64,000 bases of DNA from CAKUIA01 sp044433115 (GTDB lineage Bacteria; Verrucomicrobiota; Verrucomicrobiia; Opitutales; Intestinicryptomonadaceae). The notes beneath the pieces are model-generated. The model had not been told where the DNA came from. It was given only the letters and a program-made list of their open reading frames with translations, and made no database searches. The DNA lies in contig JAWXTY010000004.1 in assembly GCA_044433115.1 (NCBI GenBank), positions 1-64,000 on the forward strand, written 5' to 3'. This document shows, piece by piece, positions 51,058-60,307 of the stretch. Position numbers and translations under genes: made by a program. Position 1 is the stretch's first letter, and each line of letters opens with the position of its first letter.

Positions 51058-52644
51058 CTAAAATCCCTCTAAGTCCCTAGATAAATCCATTATAGGCAAA
51101 GCCTGCTCGAGAGCGATACGCTTTTTGTCCTCAAACTCCACCTTAGAACGTGGATATGCCTTGCAAGTAGACTCCTTTAGAGCAACTTTTCCAAAAGGCG
51201 TATCTTTTTCTGAGTGCTTTCTTGGCAAAACATACCTCGACTTAAGCTCTCGCCTAATGCCATAAGTTGTGGAATTTTTCATAAATATATCCAAGAGCCT
51301 CGACTCGTCAGAAGGCTTGCAAACAAGAGAAACTTTTTGAGCAAGCCTGCCCTTTTTCATATATATAGCCTCTTGCCAAGCATCTAAAGCTCCTGCATTT
51401 AAAAGTTCTTCGAGCAAGAAAGATAAGTCCTCAGGTGTCATATCGTCTATATTTGTGCTAAGCTCGACTATGTCCTCTGTAGCTAGGCTTGAGCCGAAAT
51501 CCTCTGTATCTAGCAAATATATACGCAAAATATTTGTGAGCTTTTGAGAGTCCTTATGCCCTATGCCTATGCCAGTAGCAAGCATTTTACCAGAAAACTT
51601 TGCGTTAAATTCATCTACAGTACTTGCGATAATGCCAGCTCCAGTAGGGGTTGTACACTCAAAACTATCGCCATTTAGAGTAGCTGGTATGCCCTCCATT
51701 AATAAGGCAGTCGCAGGTGCAGGAACAGACAATATTCCGTGAGCACAGCGAACTTGCCCACCTCCTAGCTCAATGGAAGTTGCATAAACTTTGTCTATGT
51801 TAAAGTAGTCTAAGGCAATCGCACTTGCAACGATGTCGACAATGGAGTCTACTGCCCCAATCTCGTGAAAGGCAACTTCGTCTATACTCTTGGAATGTAC
51901 CTTCGCCTCTGCCTTTGCAATCCTTTCAAATATATCAATAGCAATATCCTTCGCCCTCCCAGAAATCCCAGAAGCCAAAATCATAGCCTTTATATCCCCA
52001 TAATTCCTATGCGAATGATGATGGGAATGAGCGTGAGAATGAGCGTGAGAATGAGCATCGTGCGAGTGGGAATGTGCGTGCGAATGACTATGAGAATGTT
52101 CACAATGACTATGCGAGTAGGAATGATTATCCTCTTCGTGCGAATGTTCACAATGACTATGCGAGTGGGAATGCGAGTGATGAGGGCGAGAATGATTATG
52201 CCCATCGTGTGCGTCCTGCGAATGTGCGTGATGACTATGCTCTTTATGCCCATCGTGTGCGTCCTGCGAATGTGCGTGATGACAATCTTCGTGCGAATGT
52301 TTATCCTCACAATGGCAATGCTCGTGAGCTTCATGCGAATGTTTATCCTCACAATGGCAATGCTCGTGAGCTTCATGCGAATGTTTATCCTCACAATGAC
52401 AATGCTCGTGAGCTTCATGCGAATGTCCTTTACACTGGCAAGCATTGCCCTCGCAGATAACTTTCAGCTGAGTTCCACTTATGCCATTTTTCATTCTAGT
52501 TGAAACATCAAGCTCATACTCTCTAATATTCAGCTTCGCAAGCTCCTCTTTCAAATAATCAAGGGGCAAACCCAAGTCCAAGAACGCCGCCACGTTCATA
52601 TCCCCACTAATACCTGAATTACAATTATAATATAAAGCTCTCAT
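51058..52644 (-). CDS. larC: Nickel-insertion enzyme LarC with an expanded His-rich insert
   Basis: 528 residues, about 110-130 longer than typical LarC. LarC inserts nickel into the thiocarboxylated precursor (CTP-dependent cyclometallase). The N-terminus (YYNCNSGISGDMNVAAFLDLG) and the C-terminal half from DIKAMILASG onward (EIGAVDSIVDIV, CTTPTGAGII, STNIDDMTPEDL) are normal. Between them residues 74-212 hold 56 His (hand count) and nine Cys, including three exact 14-residue repeats HSHEAHEHCHCEDK (42-bp DNA period, 52300-52425). Single frame, no frameshift as in Lactobacillus larC1/C2. First gene of the operon; no larA nearby. The minus-strand frame alternatives and the plus-strand frame at 51865 are repeat shadows. 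Confidence 0.92.
   Translation of the reverse strand: MRALYYNCNSGISGDMNVAAFLDLGLPLDYLKEELAKLNIREYELDVSTRMKNGISGTQLKVICEGNACQCKGHSHEAHEHCHCEDKHSHEAHEHCHCEDKHSHEAHEHCHCEDKHSHEDCHHAHSQDAHDGHKEHSHHAHSQDAHDGHNHSRPHHSHSHSHSHCEHSHEEDNHSYSHSHCEHSHSHSHAHSHSHDAHSHAHSHAHSHHHSHRNYGDIKAMILASGISGRAKDIAIDIFERIAKAEAKVHSKSIDEVAFHEIGAVDSIVDIVASAIALDYFNIDKVYATSIELGGGQVRCAHGILSVPAPATALLMEGIPATLNGDSFECTTPTGAGIIASTVDEFNAKFSGKMLATGIGIGHKDSQKLTNILRIYLLDTEDFGSSLATEDIVELSTNIDDMTPEDLSFLLEELLNAGALDAWQEAIYMKKGRLAQKVSLVCKPSDESRLLDIFMKNSTTYGIRRELKSRYVLPRKHSEKDTPFGKVALKESTCKAYPRSKVEFEDKKRIALEQALPIMDLSRDLEGF
52300..52425. repeat. Three 42-bp in-frame tandem repeats in larC
   Basis: Minus-strand units each encode HSHEAHEHCHCEDK; near-identical DNA (unit begins CCTCACAATGGCAATGCTCG on the plus strand). 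Confidence 0.9.
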
Positions 52645-52813
52645 CTAAATCTTTCCCATTTTAACGTTTCCTAAAATTCTTAATTAAATTGCCCAAAACA
52701 ATTCTATACAGACCTCATTACTAACTAGCCTTCTTCACAAAAAATTAGAACAAATTTCCCCCAATCTTTCAAGCACAATCTTGAAAAAGCTGTTCTCTCG
52801 AACAGCTTTTTCA

Positions 52814-52827
52814 GTGGACAGTGGACA
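52814..52827. repeat. Heptamer repeat array, two GTGGACA units
   Basis: Fourth array of this family, flanked on both sides by CAGCTTTTTC. Confidence 0.85.
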
Positions 52828-52835
52828 GCTTTTTC

Positions 52836-52873
52836 AAAAAAAAGAGCGTTGCAAGTTGGTACTCGCAAAGCTC
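52836..52873 (-). terminator. Terminator of the secretin gene
   Basis: On the minus strand GAGCTTTGCGAGT pairs with ACTTGCAACGCTC with mismatches, then eight T. Confidence 0.75.
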
Positions 52874-52897
52874 CTTAACGAAAAATTATATTAAATA

Positions 52898-55741
52898 TTA
52901 GTTCTTTTCTGGTTGAATATCTTCAACTTCCTTTACACGTGATACCACGCCGCCAGGAGATCTAACGCTTGGGTTTTGGTAAACACTGCTAGAGCTTACA
53001 CCTGAGAATAATGAGTTACGTAATGAACCACCAGGAGTTATTCTGTTTGCAGTTACGAAGATAACCAAGTTTCTCTTTTGACGAGATTCACCCTTAGATC
53101 TGAAGAATGTACCCAATAATGGAATGTCCTTCAAGAAAGGAACGCCGTCATTTACAGTCTTAACTTCTTCCTTTGCCAAGCCACCTAATACTATAGTTGC
53201 ACCATCAAATACACAAACCTTAGTGTCGATAGAACGTATAGAGAATACAGGTTGGATAAAGCCAGATGGTACTGTTACTGTAGTGCCGTATGACAATGCA
53301 ACTGCAACGCCGCCATATTCCATAAAGCCTTCAAATTCTTTAACTTCAGGGTTCAATTGAATAGTGATAGACTTATCTTCTTCAACTACTGGGCTAATGT
53401 CCATAGTAACACCAATTAATGCTTCTACGAAGTTAGATGGAGTTCCTGGAGTGATTGTTACACCTGCTGCACTACTGTTGCTGTTACTGTCAGAACTGCT
53501 GCTGCTTGAACCTACTTCAGATTCAACATCAGAGAACTCTGTTGGATAGAACATTTGTTGTGCTACCTTGATATTTGCAGACTCACCAGACATTACTGTC
53601 AACTTTGGAGCTGTTAAAACGTCTGTGCCTTGTTCTTGAGATAAAGCATTAACAATGATGTCAGCTGTGAAGCCATTGATTACACCCAATACTGCATTTG
53701 CTGTGTCTACTGCAGTTGCTGCAAGATTGATTGAAGATGGCAAACCTGGAATGTTTTGAGCATAAGAGTCATCTTTATATGAAGTAGATACTGATGAATT
53801 ACCAGCGTTGTCAGTGTATGTAGTATAAACTGGAGAGCTTACAGTAATTGCACTGTCAGATGTAGATGTTTCAGAAACAACTGCAGATAACAATCTGTTA
53901 TTTGTAGCAAACAATGTTTCTGTATTGCCATCTGCATCAGTTCTAGCCATATTATAGTTGAATGCAACCATATCTAAAGCACCTTGGTTTACTTCCATAA
54001 ACTTAGCTTCAACTTCAACTTGCTCAATATCACTGTATCTTAACAAGATGTTACGAACTCTGTCGATGTTCTTAGGAGTGTTTGTTACAGAAATTTCTGA
54101 ATCTGTGCAAGATACTGCTGTTCCTGGTCCAAATTGAACACCTCTGCTCTTGAAGAATGCTTCTAAAGCCTTAGACTTGTCGTCGCCACCAGCATCTGAA
54201 GAACTAGATGAACTAGAAGAAGCAAATGGGTCTGAATTGTCGCTTGAAGAAGAGTCGCTCTTGATACCTAAGATACGAGTTTGTAAAATTTGTGTATTAA
54301 TTGTAAATACTTCTGTGTCCAAATTCAATACTGAAGCATCTGCAGCACCTTCTACTACTAATACTACGTCGTCTTGGATTTCATAAGTATAACCAGCTTG
54401 TTGTGTTGCCAAAGACAAAATTCTTACTAAAGGAGAATTTCTCAATGCCAAAGAAACAGTCTTACCATCATCTTTGCCCATCAACGCAATGTTAACACCT
54501 AAATTAACGTCGCCAGACTTGTCATTTTCTACTGAAAGTGCAGATAATGTATTAATAACTCTGCTTAAAGGTACGTCTGTGAAGTTTACGTCTTCAATGA
54601 TGATATTATCAAGCTTTGCTACGATAGGAGAAACAACTACGCCATTGCTTTCAGCAGCAGAGTCGCCTTGGTAAACTTGAGGTAATTGCCAGCTATTATC
54701 GATTTCAGCAATTAATTGCTTTCTTGTAGTTTCATAAGACTTCATTCCAACTTCGCTCATCTTTGTAGCTATCAAAGATAAATAAGTCTTAGCTTGCATA
54801 TTTTCATTGTCTAAAGTTTCAATGTTTCTGAATGTACGTCTAGCACCATCGTAATCTCCGTATAAATATTGGATCTTACCCTTCTTCATCAAAGAATTGA
54901 TTTCCTTAGTTCTTACAACATAGTCAGGACTTACAGACTCTAACTTGTTCTTAAATGGATTTTCGCTATCTTCAGCGATAACTTCAACTAATTCTTCTGC
55001 TTCAGTTGAGTCAGCTGACTTTGCTGCAGCGTCTTCTGCATAAGTCTTTGCTTCGTCAAATCTACCAGCTGCCAAAGCGTCCTTAGATAATAATAGAGAT
55101 ACCTTAGCTTGAACTTCACCTAATTTTGCTTTTGCAGCATTTACTTCAGGAGAGTCAGATGCCAACAAATTCAACTTGTCGTTTGCAACAGTCAATTTTG
55201 CAGACGCTTCAGCAATATTGCCTTCTTCAGCTAAAGCTTCAGCTTCACCTGCTAAAGTTTCTACAGATAATAGAACCAATTGCTTTCTCAATTCTGCTTG
55301 ATTTAAAAGAACTTCTTCCTTAGTTGCGTCTTGGCTTTCAGCTACAACTACGCCTTCTAATACAGCAGCTTCTGCTTCTTCTAGCTCAGCTAAGTTTGCA
55401 TCAACTACTGGAGTTTCGCTTTGAACTACCTTTGTTTGAGCTGCCAATACTGCCGCTTTTCTTTCTGCAGCCATAGTAGCTTCTTGAGTAGCTATATCTT
55501 CATTTACACGTACCAACAGAGTTTGTATAGATTTGTCTGTAGGAACAATTTTCAAAAGCTCCTCTAGCTTTTCTTTAGCACCATAAAGGTCTCCACTATC
55601 TTTAGCTTGCACTGCGGCAATCATTAATCGCACCTTTTCTTGCGTGTTACTTTCCTGTGCATAAGCCGATGTCGCAAAAGCGAGACCTGCAAGCAAGATA
55701 ACAGCAGAAGTCATAAGTTTTTTCACTCTATTGTTTTTCAT
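52898..55741 (-). CDS. Secretin, Amuc_1098-like
   Basis: 947 residues. Sec signal peptide (cleavage near AYAQ, 29). Residues about 30-330 are Ala/Glu-rich helices (TPR-like, including a GARRTFRNIETLDNENMQAKTYLSLI segment); then N-domains (GVNIALMGKDDGKTVSLALRNSPL, EQVEVEAKFMEVNQGAL); then the secretin barrel (QEQGTDVLTAPKLTVMSGESANI, GATIVLGGLAKEEV, GVPFLKDIPLLGTFFRSKG). It forms the outer-membrane gate for a pilus or type II secretion. In A. muciniphila the homologous Amuc_1098 is an abundant outer-membrane protein beside Amuc_1100. Last gene of a five-gene minus-strand block. Confidence 0.9.
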   Translation of the reverse strand: MKNNRVKKLMTSAVILLAGLAFATSAYAQESNTQEKVRLMIAAVQAKDSGDLYGAKEKLEELLKIVPTDKSIQTLLVRVNEDIATQEATMAAERKAAVLAAQTKVVQSETPVVDANLAELEEAEAAVLEGVVVAESQDATKEEVLLNQAELRKQLVLLSVETLAGEAEALAEEGNIAEASAKLTVANDKLNLLASDSPEVNAAKAKLGEVQAKVSLLLSKDALAAGRFDEAKTYAEDAAAKSADSTEAEELVEVIAEDSENPFKNKLESVSPDYVVRTKEINSLMKKGKIQYLYGDYDGARRTFRNIETLDNENMQAKTYLSLIATKMSEVGMKSYETTRKQLIAEIDNSWQLPQVYQGDSAAESNGVVVSPIVAKLDNIIIEDVNFTDVPLSRVINTLSALSVENDKSGDVNLGVNIALMGKDDGKTVSLALRNSPLVRILSLATQQAGYTYEIQDDVVLVVEGAADASVLNLDTEVFTINTQILQTRILGIKSDSSSSDNSDPFASSSSSSSSDAGGDDKSKALEAFFKSRGVQFGPGTAVSCTDSEISVTNTPKNIDRVRNILLRYSDIEQVEVEAKFMEVNQGALDMVAFNYNMARTDADGNTETLFATNNRLLSAVVSETSTSDSAITVSSPVYTTYTDNAGNSSVSTSYKDDSYAQNIPGLPSSINLAATAVDTANAVLGVINGFTADIIVNALSQEQGTDVLTAPKLTVMSGESANIKVAQQMFYPTEFSDVESEVGSSSSSSDSNSNSSAAGVTITPGTPSNFVEALIGVTMDISPVVEEDKSITIQLNPEVKEFEGFMEYGGVAVALSYGTTVTVPSGFIQPVFSIRSIDTKVCVFDGATIVLGGLAKEEVKTVNDGVPFLKDIPLLGTFFRSKGESRQKRNLVIFVTANRITPGGSLRNSLFSGVSSSSVYQNPSVRSPGGVVSRVKEVEDIQPEKN

Positions 55742-55875
55742 AATATGTATAATTCTATTTTTCGTTTTTAATTTTTATGCAATACTATAACAGTATTATC
55801 AGATAATAAAAGTTTTTTTTTGATTTTATGTATTTTTTAGGCAAAAAATTGTTTTTTCTACCTGAAAAAGGGGGA

Positions 55876-56799
55876 TTATTCTACTTTTGAAGCCTCCTCA
55901 GCGTCTGATTGCTCTTCTTGAGTAGATTTTTTTATTATTGTTAAGCGATGAGTAGCAGGTAATATTTCACTATCATCTGACACTTGAGCTAACACAATAA
56001 ATTCGTTTTCAAAGGAAAGTTCCTCAACTTTGTACTTACTTCCATTGTAGTTGATAACTTCGCCAGCTGCAAAAATAGGGAATGTCTTTGAGCCATCTAT
56101 AGTAGATTTTAATATAAATTTCCTTTGATCAGGCAAAATAGTATCTCCATCAGTTCTCAACTCTATAGTTCTACCCAACTTTTTGTCTTCGATTTGAACT
56201 ATAGTTACTTCGTTAATACTACCATCTGAAGCCTTGATTTTTTCCTTCTTAGCACTTAGGAACTTCAAGCCCAAATCTATCATACTCTTAGATGACAAAC
56301 CATTTGGGTCTTTATAAGATAAATCTTGACCTTCCTTGCCAATAAATTCTATAGGATTTTCAGGGTCAGTCTCGTCTCTAAATTGGAACAAAGAACCTGC
56401 ATAGCCCAACAAAACAACTGGGTACTTACCTGTAGTTACAGCAACTAATTCTAAGTCATTAACCACAACTTCCTTATCCTTGATAATCTCAACTTTCGGA
56501 GCACTTGCAATGAAGTTACCAGAAGCGTCTTGCCAAATTCTTGGAGGAGTAAACACTTGGAACAACCAAGTCTCTGCTACGTCTTGATACGCTGGGTATC
56601 TCCATGACATAGTCTTAGACACATTAGTCTTTACCTCAGTATTTTCCCACTTTTCGCCCTTAGCACCTTGCGATTTCAACACTTGAGCCTTTTGCTTTAA
56701 AGAGTCTAAAGCAGAATTGCCTGTAACGAAATAACCTACAGAAGCTAGCAATAAAAGAAAAGCTACTGCTAAAAATATTTTATCATAATGATTTTTCAT
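55876..56799 (-). CDS. Amuc_1099-like pilus-locus protein
   Basis: 307 residues: short cytoplasmic N-terminus, one transmembrane helix (about 8-26, IFLAVAFLLLLASVGYFVT), then a periplasmic beta-rich region with two repeated PilP-like modules (VNDLELVAVTTGKYPVVLLGYAGSLFQF, FPIFAAGEVINYNGSKYKVEELSFENEFIVL). A role equivalent to PilP, bridging the inner-membrane platform and the secretin, is likely from position. Identity as Amuc_1099 type rests on synteny and architecture; I could not align sequences. Acidic C-terminus. Confidence 0.7.
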   Translation of the reverse strand: MKNHYDKIFLAVAFLLLLASVGYFVTGNSALDSLKQKAQVLKSQGAKGEKWENTEVKTNVSKTMSWRYPAYQDVAETWLFQVFTPPRIWQDASGNFIASAPKVEIIKDKEVVVNDLELVAVTTGKYPVVLLGYAGSLFQFRDETDPENPIEFIGKEGQDLSYKDPNGLSSKSMIDLGLKFLSAKKEKIKASDGSINEVTIVQIEDKKLGRTIELRTDGDTILPDQRKFILKSTIDGSKTFPIFAAGEVINYNGSKYKVEELSFENEFIVLAQVSDDSEILPATHRLTIIKKSTQEEQSDAEEASKVE

Positions 56800-56827
56800 A
56801 TATCAAATTTCCTTATTAAAGCTAAGA

Positions 56828-57874
56828 TTAGTCCTCGTCCTCTTCTGTTTTAACTTGAGCAACAGGCTCGTCAGAAAGCTCTATATATTCTATAGTTACT
56901 GTAAATTTAGATATGCTATCGTTAATCACAGGTAAATTAGACTTATCCATTTGCTTAAGAGCAAGCTCTTCTGCACTTAATGGCTTTGCAGAATCGTCAG
57001 CAGAGTGGGCTTCGTTTTCCTTTGTTTCAACTTCAGGCACAACTATAGGCATACCAGCTGTAACTTCAACACTTCTAACTACTAACATTAAGTCGAAGTC
57101 CTTTAAGCTATTTAAGAAATTTCTCAAAACGTCTGTCTTAGACCTAAACTCAAACTTGAATGCAACTGTATTTATACTTCCATCAACTCTTGCAGATACC
57201 AACTTGTCTATAGCAAAAGTATCTTGAGTAGTCGCTTTTCTCTTTGTACTAGTTCTTCTTGTAGCAAATTTTGAAGTACTCTTCTTTTCTTCTGCAGCTA
57301 CACTAGTCAACTCTTCTGGCAAAACTTCTCTTTGAACTAAATCTATTTGCATAGGAACAGCGTCAATCTTAGAAGCATACAACTTGCCAATAATATAAGT
57401 TAAAACTGAAGACTGAGTCCACAACTTTTCAACTGCAGCATTTGGAGGAGGAGTCGCATCTTTTTGATAGTAACTTCCATAGCCGAAACACTCGTTAGGG
57501 TTTATTAAAATATTGTGCTTTGCAGCATCTGCTCTCAACTTATTGATAGTACCACGCAAAGTTTCTACAAATAAATAGCCTTCCTTTACAGGAGCTTCGC
57601 TAATTATATCAGATGACACTGGGCTTAGCTCTCTCAACAAAGTTGTTAAAGTCGCATCTACCTCTTTAATGTTTTCTAAAGATGCCTTTACAGAAGTTTC
57701 TGCAGGGTCTCTATCTTGTACTCTCTTATACTGCTTTTCTACTTTGCTATATTCAGCTTCAGCCGAAGTCAAAGACATAAAATGCAAAGCGTTCATAGCA
57801 AGCATCGCCACAAATACTAAGATTAATGCACTTAGTATAGTGAAAAATATTGGGTTCTTTTTAAATTTTTTCAT
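56828..57874 (-). CDS. Amuc_1100-like pilus-associated protein
   Basis: 348 residues, against 317 in A. muciniphila Amuc_1100. Layout agrees: N-terminal transmembrane helix (about 10-30), coiled-coil stalk, then two ferredoxin-like PilN/PilO-type lobes. Shared patterns: F-x-E-x-L-R-x(n)-K/H-N-I-L-I (here LFVETLRGTINKLRADAAKHNILI), F.FEFRSKTDVLRNFLNSLKDFDLMLVVRSVEV, and a last strand KFTVTIEYIEL. A Lys/Arg/Thr-rich loop (about 205-220) separates the lobes. Amuc_1100 is the outer-membrane protein reported to signal through TLR2; whether this one does is unknown. The neighbours are Amuc_1101- and Amuc_1099-like. Confidence 0.75.
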   Translation of the reverse strand: MKKFKKNPIFFTILSALILVFVAMLAMNALHFMSLTSAEAEYSKVEKQYKRVQDRDPAETSVKASLENIKEVDATLTTLLRELSPVSSDIISEAPVKEGYLFVETLRGTINKLRADAAKHNILINPNECFGYGSYYQKDATPPPNAAVEKLWTQSSVLTYIIGKLYASKIDAVPMQIDLVQREVLPEELTSVAAEEKKSTSKFATRRTSTKRKATTQDTFAIDKLVSARVDGSINTVAFKFEFRSKTDVLRNFLNSLKDFDLMLVVRSVEVTAGMPIVVPEVETKENEAHSADDSAKPLSAEELALKQMDKSNLPVINDSISKFTVTIEYIELSDEPVAQVKTEEDED

Positions 57875-57886
57875 ATAAAGTAGGAA

Positions 57887-59545
57887 TTAAATAGGTTTCT
57901 CTTTATTTACTAACAAGTCAAAAGTAAACTTTAGAATTTTAGGGTTAGATGGGTCTGTCTTAATATTAGTGTAATTATCTACAAAAGAAGACTTCTTAAA
58001 GTTAGTCAATAGAGCAGTTACCCTATTCATTGCAACTGCAGAGTCATATCCAGTTTCGCTATCAGCATCTCTCAACAACATTCTGCCAACTACCTTTAAA
58101 GTATATTCTGCAGGAGTAGTTACAGCTTGAGTTTCAGCGTCAATCTTAGCTTCTTTTCTAACTACAGTCAAAGATTCCAACCAAACGTCCTTAACGTCAA
58201 ATAAGCACTTTTCCAACTCTACAAAGAATTGCATCCAGTTAGATTTTGTATTAGCTAAGCCTTCCAAATTAGAAATCTTAGATGCCAAAGCGTCTATCTG
58301 AGCCTTATTGTTTGCAACAGCATCTATTCTACTTTGCATAGCAGGAATATCAGCTTTCAAAGCCTTTGTTTGAGCCTTGGTCGCATCTATTGCATCACTT
58401 AAGTATACAAAAGGCATAGCCATAGAAGCAGCAAGGACTAAAGCTGAGAAAATTAAAGTAGGTCGCTTTGCCTCGAAAGCCAATTGCTTAGTAATTTCTG
58501 GAGGCAATAAATTTACACCTACGCTACTTGGCAACAACATTCTAGCTGCTTCACCAACAAGCTCTGTCAATACAGTTGAGTTATACGCCAACAAATTAGA
58601 GTCAACCTTAGGGCTAATTGCCAAGCTTTCCAATGGGTTAATATATTCTACATCAACGCCTTGGTCTTCACAAATAGTAGTTGAAAAATTAGGTAAAACT
58701 GAACTTCTACCAGATAAGTAAATCTTAGCTATAGGAGACTTAACCTTACGTTTATAAGATAATATAGAACGCTTAATTTCCATACTAACACGCTTTAGCA
58801 TAGACTTTTCGTTAGTCTTAAATATGTCTACAGCAGGGTCGCTTGAATTTAAATTGTTCTCGTTTGCAAAGAATGCAGTCTTAATCGCCTCAGCTTGCAA
58901 GAAAGTCTTACCCAAAGAGTCTGCGATACCTTGAGTTAAAGTATTGCCACCCATTGCCAATGTTCTAACAAACAAAGCGTCTTCTTTTGCTATAATTAAA
59001 TTAGTGCTTTTTGCCCCTACGTTTAACATTATAGAGTCTTCAGGCAATCCACAGAACTTCCAAGTGTTATAATCTAATATAGAAGAAGCTTCCAATGTTT
59101 CAGGAATTAAGCCCACAGATGAAATTGCTTGGCACAATTCATTTGCAACGCTCTTTTTCATAGAGACTAACAAAACTTCAGTTTCGATGCCATCGTCAGA
59201 AATAACTTGATAATCCCAAGTAACTTCGTCTAAAGAATAAGGAATATTCTTTTCAGCTTCAAAAGCAATAACCTCTCTTTGCCTATCACCAGTTACATGG
59301 GGAACTTGTATAGTCTTTGGCAAGATAATGCTAGAAGGAGCAATAATAACAGCCCTTCCCTTTACGTTCATTTTCTTTAATGCAACGCTAAGAGCTAAGA
59401 ACCATTCGTCTTGATTAGAATAGTCATAGTCTAACTCTTGAGCGTAAAAATTCTCTAGCAAGAGACGCCCAGCGTTAACACTGAAATAACCTGCAGTAAC
59501 ATAAGTAGTACCGCAATTAATAATAAGCTTTGATGTTGAAGCCAT
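57887..59545 (-). CDS. pilM: PilM-PilN fusion protein, Amuc_1101-like
   Basis: 552 residues. The N-terminal 340 residues are an actin-like PilM ATPase fold (IINCGTTYVTAGYF, FEAEKNIPYSLDEVTWDYQVI, LNVGAKSTNLIIAK, VRTLAMGGNTLTQGIA, IYLSGRSSVLPNF); a transmembrane helix follows (about 367-385), then a coiled coil and a PilN-like ferredoxin domain. Fusion of PilM and PilN puts the cytoplasmic and membrane parts of the pilus platform in one chain. 12 bp before the Amuc_1100-like gene. Confidence 0.85.
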   Translation of the reverse strand: MASTSKLIINCGTTYVTAGYFSVNAGRLLLENFYAQELDYDYSNQDEWFLALSVALKKMNVKGRAVIIAPSSIILPKTIQVPHVTGDRQREVIAFEAEKNIPYSLDEVTWDYQVISDDGIETEVLLVSMKKSVANELCQAISSVGLIPETLEASSILDYNTWKFCGLPEDSIMLNVGAKSTNLIIAKEDALFVRTLAMGGNTLTQGIADSLGKTFLQAEAIKTAFFANENNLNSSDPAVDIFKTNEKSMLKRVSMEIKRSILSYKRKVKSPIAKIYLSGRSSVLPNFSTTICEDQGVDVEYINPLESLAISPKVDSNLLAYNSTVLTELVGEAARMLLPSSVGVNLLPPEITKQLAFEAKRPTLIFSALVLAASMAMPFVYLSDAIDATKAQTKALKADIPAMQSRIDAVANNKAQIDALASKISNLEGLANTKSNWMQFFVELEKCLFDVKDVWLESLTVVRKEAKIDAETQAVTTPAEYTLKVVGRMLLRDADSETGYDSAVAMNRVTALLTNFKKSSFVDNYTNIKTDPSNPKILKFTFDLLVNKEKPI

Positions 59546-59570
59546 CTTATTCCCTAATTAAAAATTAAAA

Positions 59571-60200
59571 CTAACGTTGATAAACAGGAGTTGGCAACAT
59601 TTCACGACCGCCATCATTTAACTTAACTCCAAAAGGAGCGTCTTCGTAGTAAATCATCATACCAGCAGAGCGATTGTCTTCAGCAGCGTCAAAAAGAGTT
59701 TTTGCCTTAGTAGCAGTAGACGCATTTGTACGACTCTTCCAGTTGTCAGCAGTCATAGGATATTCAACGCCATTTGCCTTTAGACTAATAACATAGCCTT
59801 CAGGAGCGTACTTATTTACCCTATTCATTTCCAAAACTTCTGCAGGAACATAGAATATAACGCTATAGGCTTCGCCTTTTTCAAGTGCAATAAATTCTAC
59901 AGAAGAAGAGAACCAAACCATTTGCTTGTCAGCATTATCATAGGCACAAGTCATTCCTATTTCAACGTCTTTAAGCCAAGTATCATTCTTTTCGCCAGCA
60001 GCCTTTGCAGCTAGGTCTCCCTTGGATACAATTTTCATTTCAGCCTTAGCCCATTTCTTTTTAGACTTAGCAGGTGAAATATAACTAAATTTTACTCCAT
60101 CAATCTTTACAGGATCATCTTGCACAGCACTAGACTGAGCAAATGAAATTGTATTGAGGAAGAGTATCGATATAAGTAAAGTAAAAATACGACAATTCAT
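59571..60200 (-). CDS. Amuc_1102-like secreted protein
   Basis: 209 residues, Sec signal peptide (cleavage near SFAQ, 22), then a beta-rich domain (VKIDGVKFSYISPAKSKKKWAKAEMKIVS..., DTWLKDVEIGMTCAYD, QMVWFSSSVEFIALEKGEAYSVIFYVP, GYVISLKANG). Fits an Ig-like fold such as the one reported for Amuc_1102. First gene of the pilus block, 25 bp before pilM. Assigned by order and size; no sequence alignment done. Confidence 0.7.
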   Translation of the reverse strand: MNCRIFTLLISILFLNTISFAQSSAVQDDPVKIDGVKFSYISPAKSKKKWAKAEMKIVSKGDLAAKAAGEKNDTWLKDVEIGMTCAYDNADKQMVWFSSSVEFIALEKGEAYSVIFYVPAEVLEMNRVNKYAPEGYVISLKANGVEYPMTADNWKSRTNASTATKAKTLFDAAEDNRSAGMMIYYEDAPFGVKLNDGGREMLPTPVYQR

Positions 60201-60307
60201 AAATCATATTTAAATCTCTTTTTTAAATTGACTGCAAGCTTTTTTTTCGTTTTTTTCAATAATATTACTATCTAAGGCTAAAAATCTTGAAAAATAATAC
60301 TTAAACA

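Larger units (their letters stand above)
52645..52897. other. Gene-free stretch between larC and the pilus locus
   Basis: Contains a heptamer array (52814-52827), a 13-bp-stem hairpin GAAAAAGCTGTTC/GAACAGCTTTTTC (52783-52812), whose right arm recurs after the array, and the terminator of the secretin gene (52836-52873). Larger promoter elements were not resolved. Confidence 0.6.

Noticed and set aside
51865..52503. Long plus-strand frame of 212 codons opposite larC
   Set aside because: It is the antisense of the His-rich repeat; low-complexity Met/Arg/Val composition and no start context.
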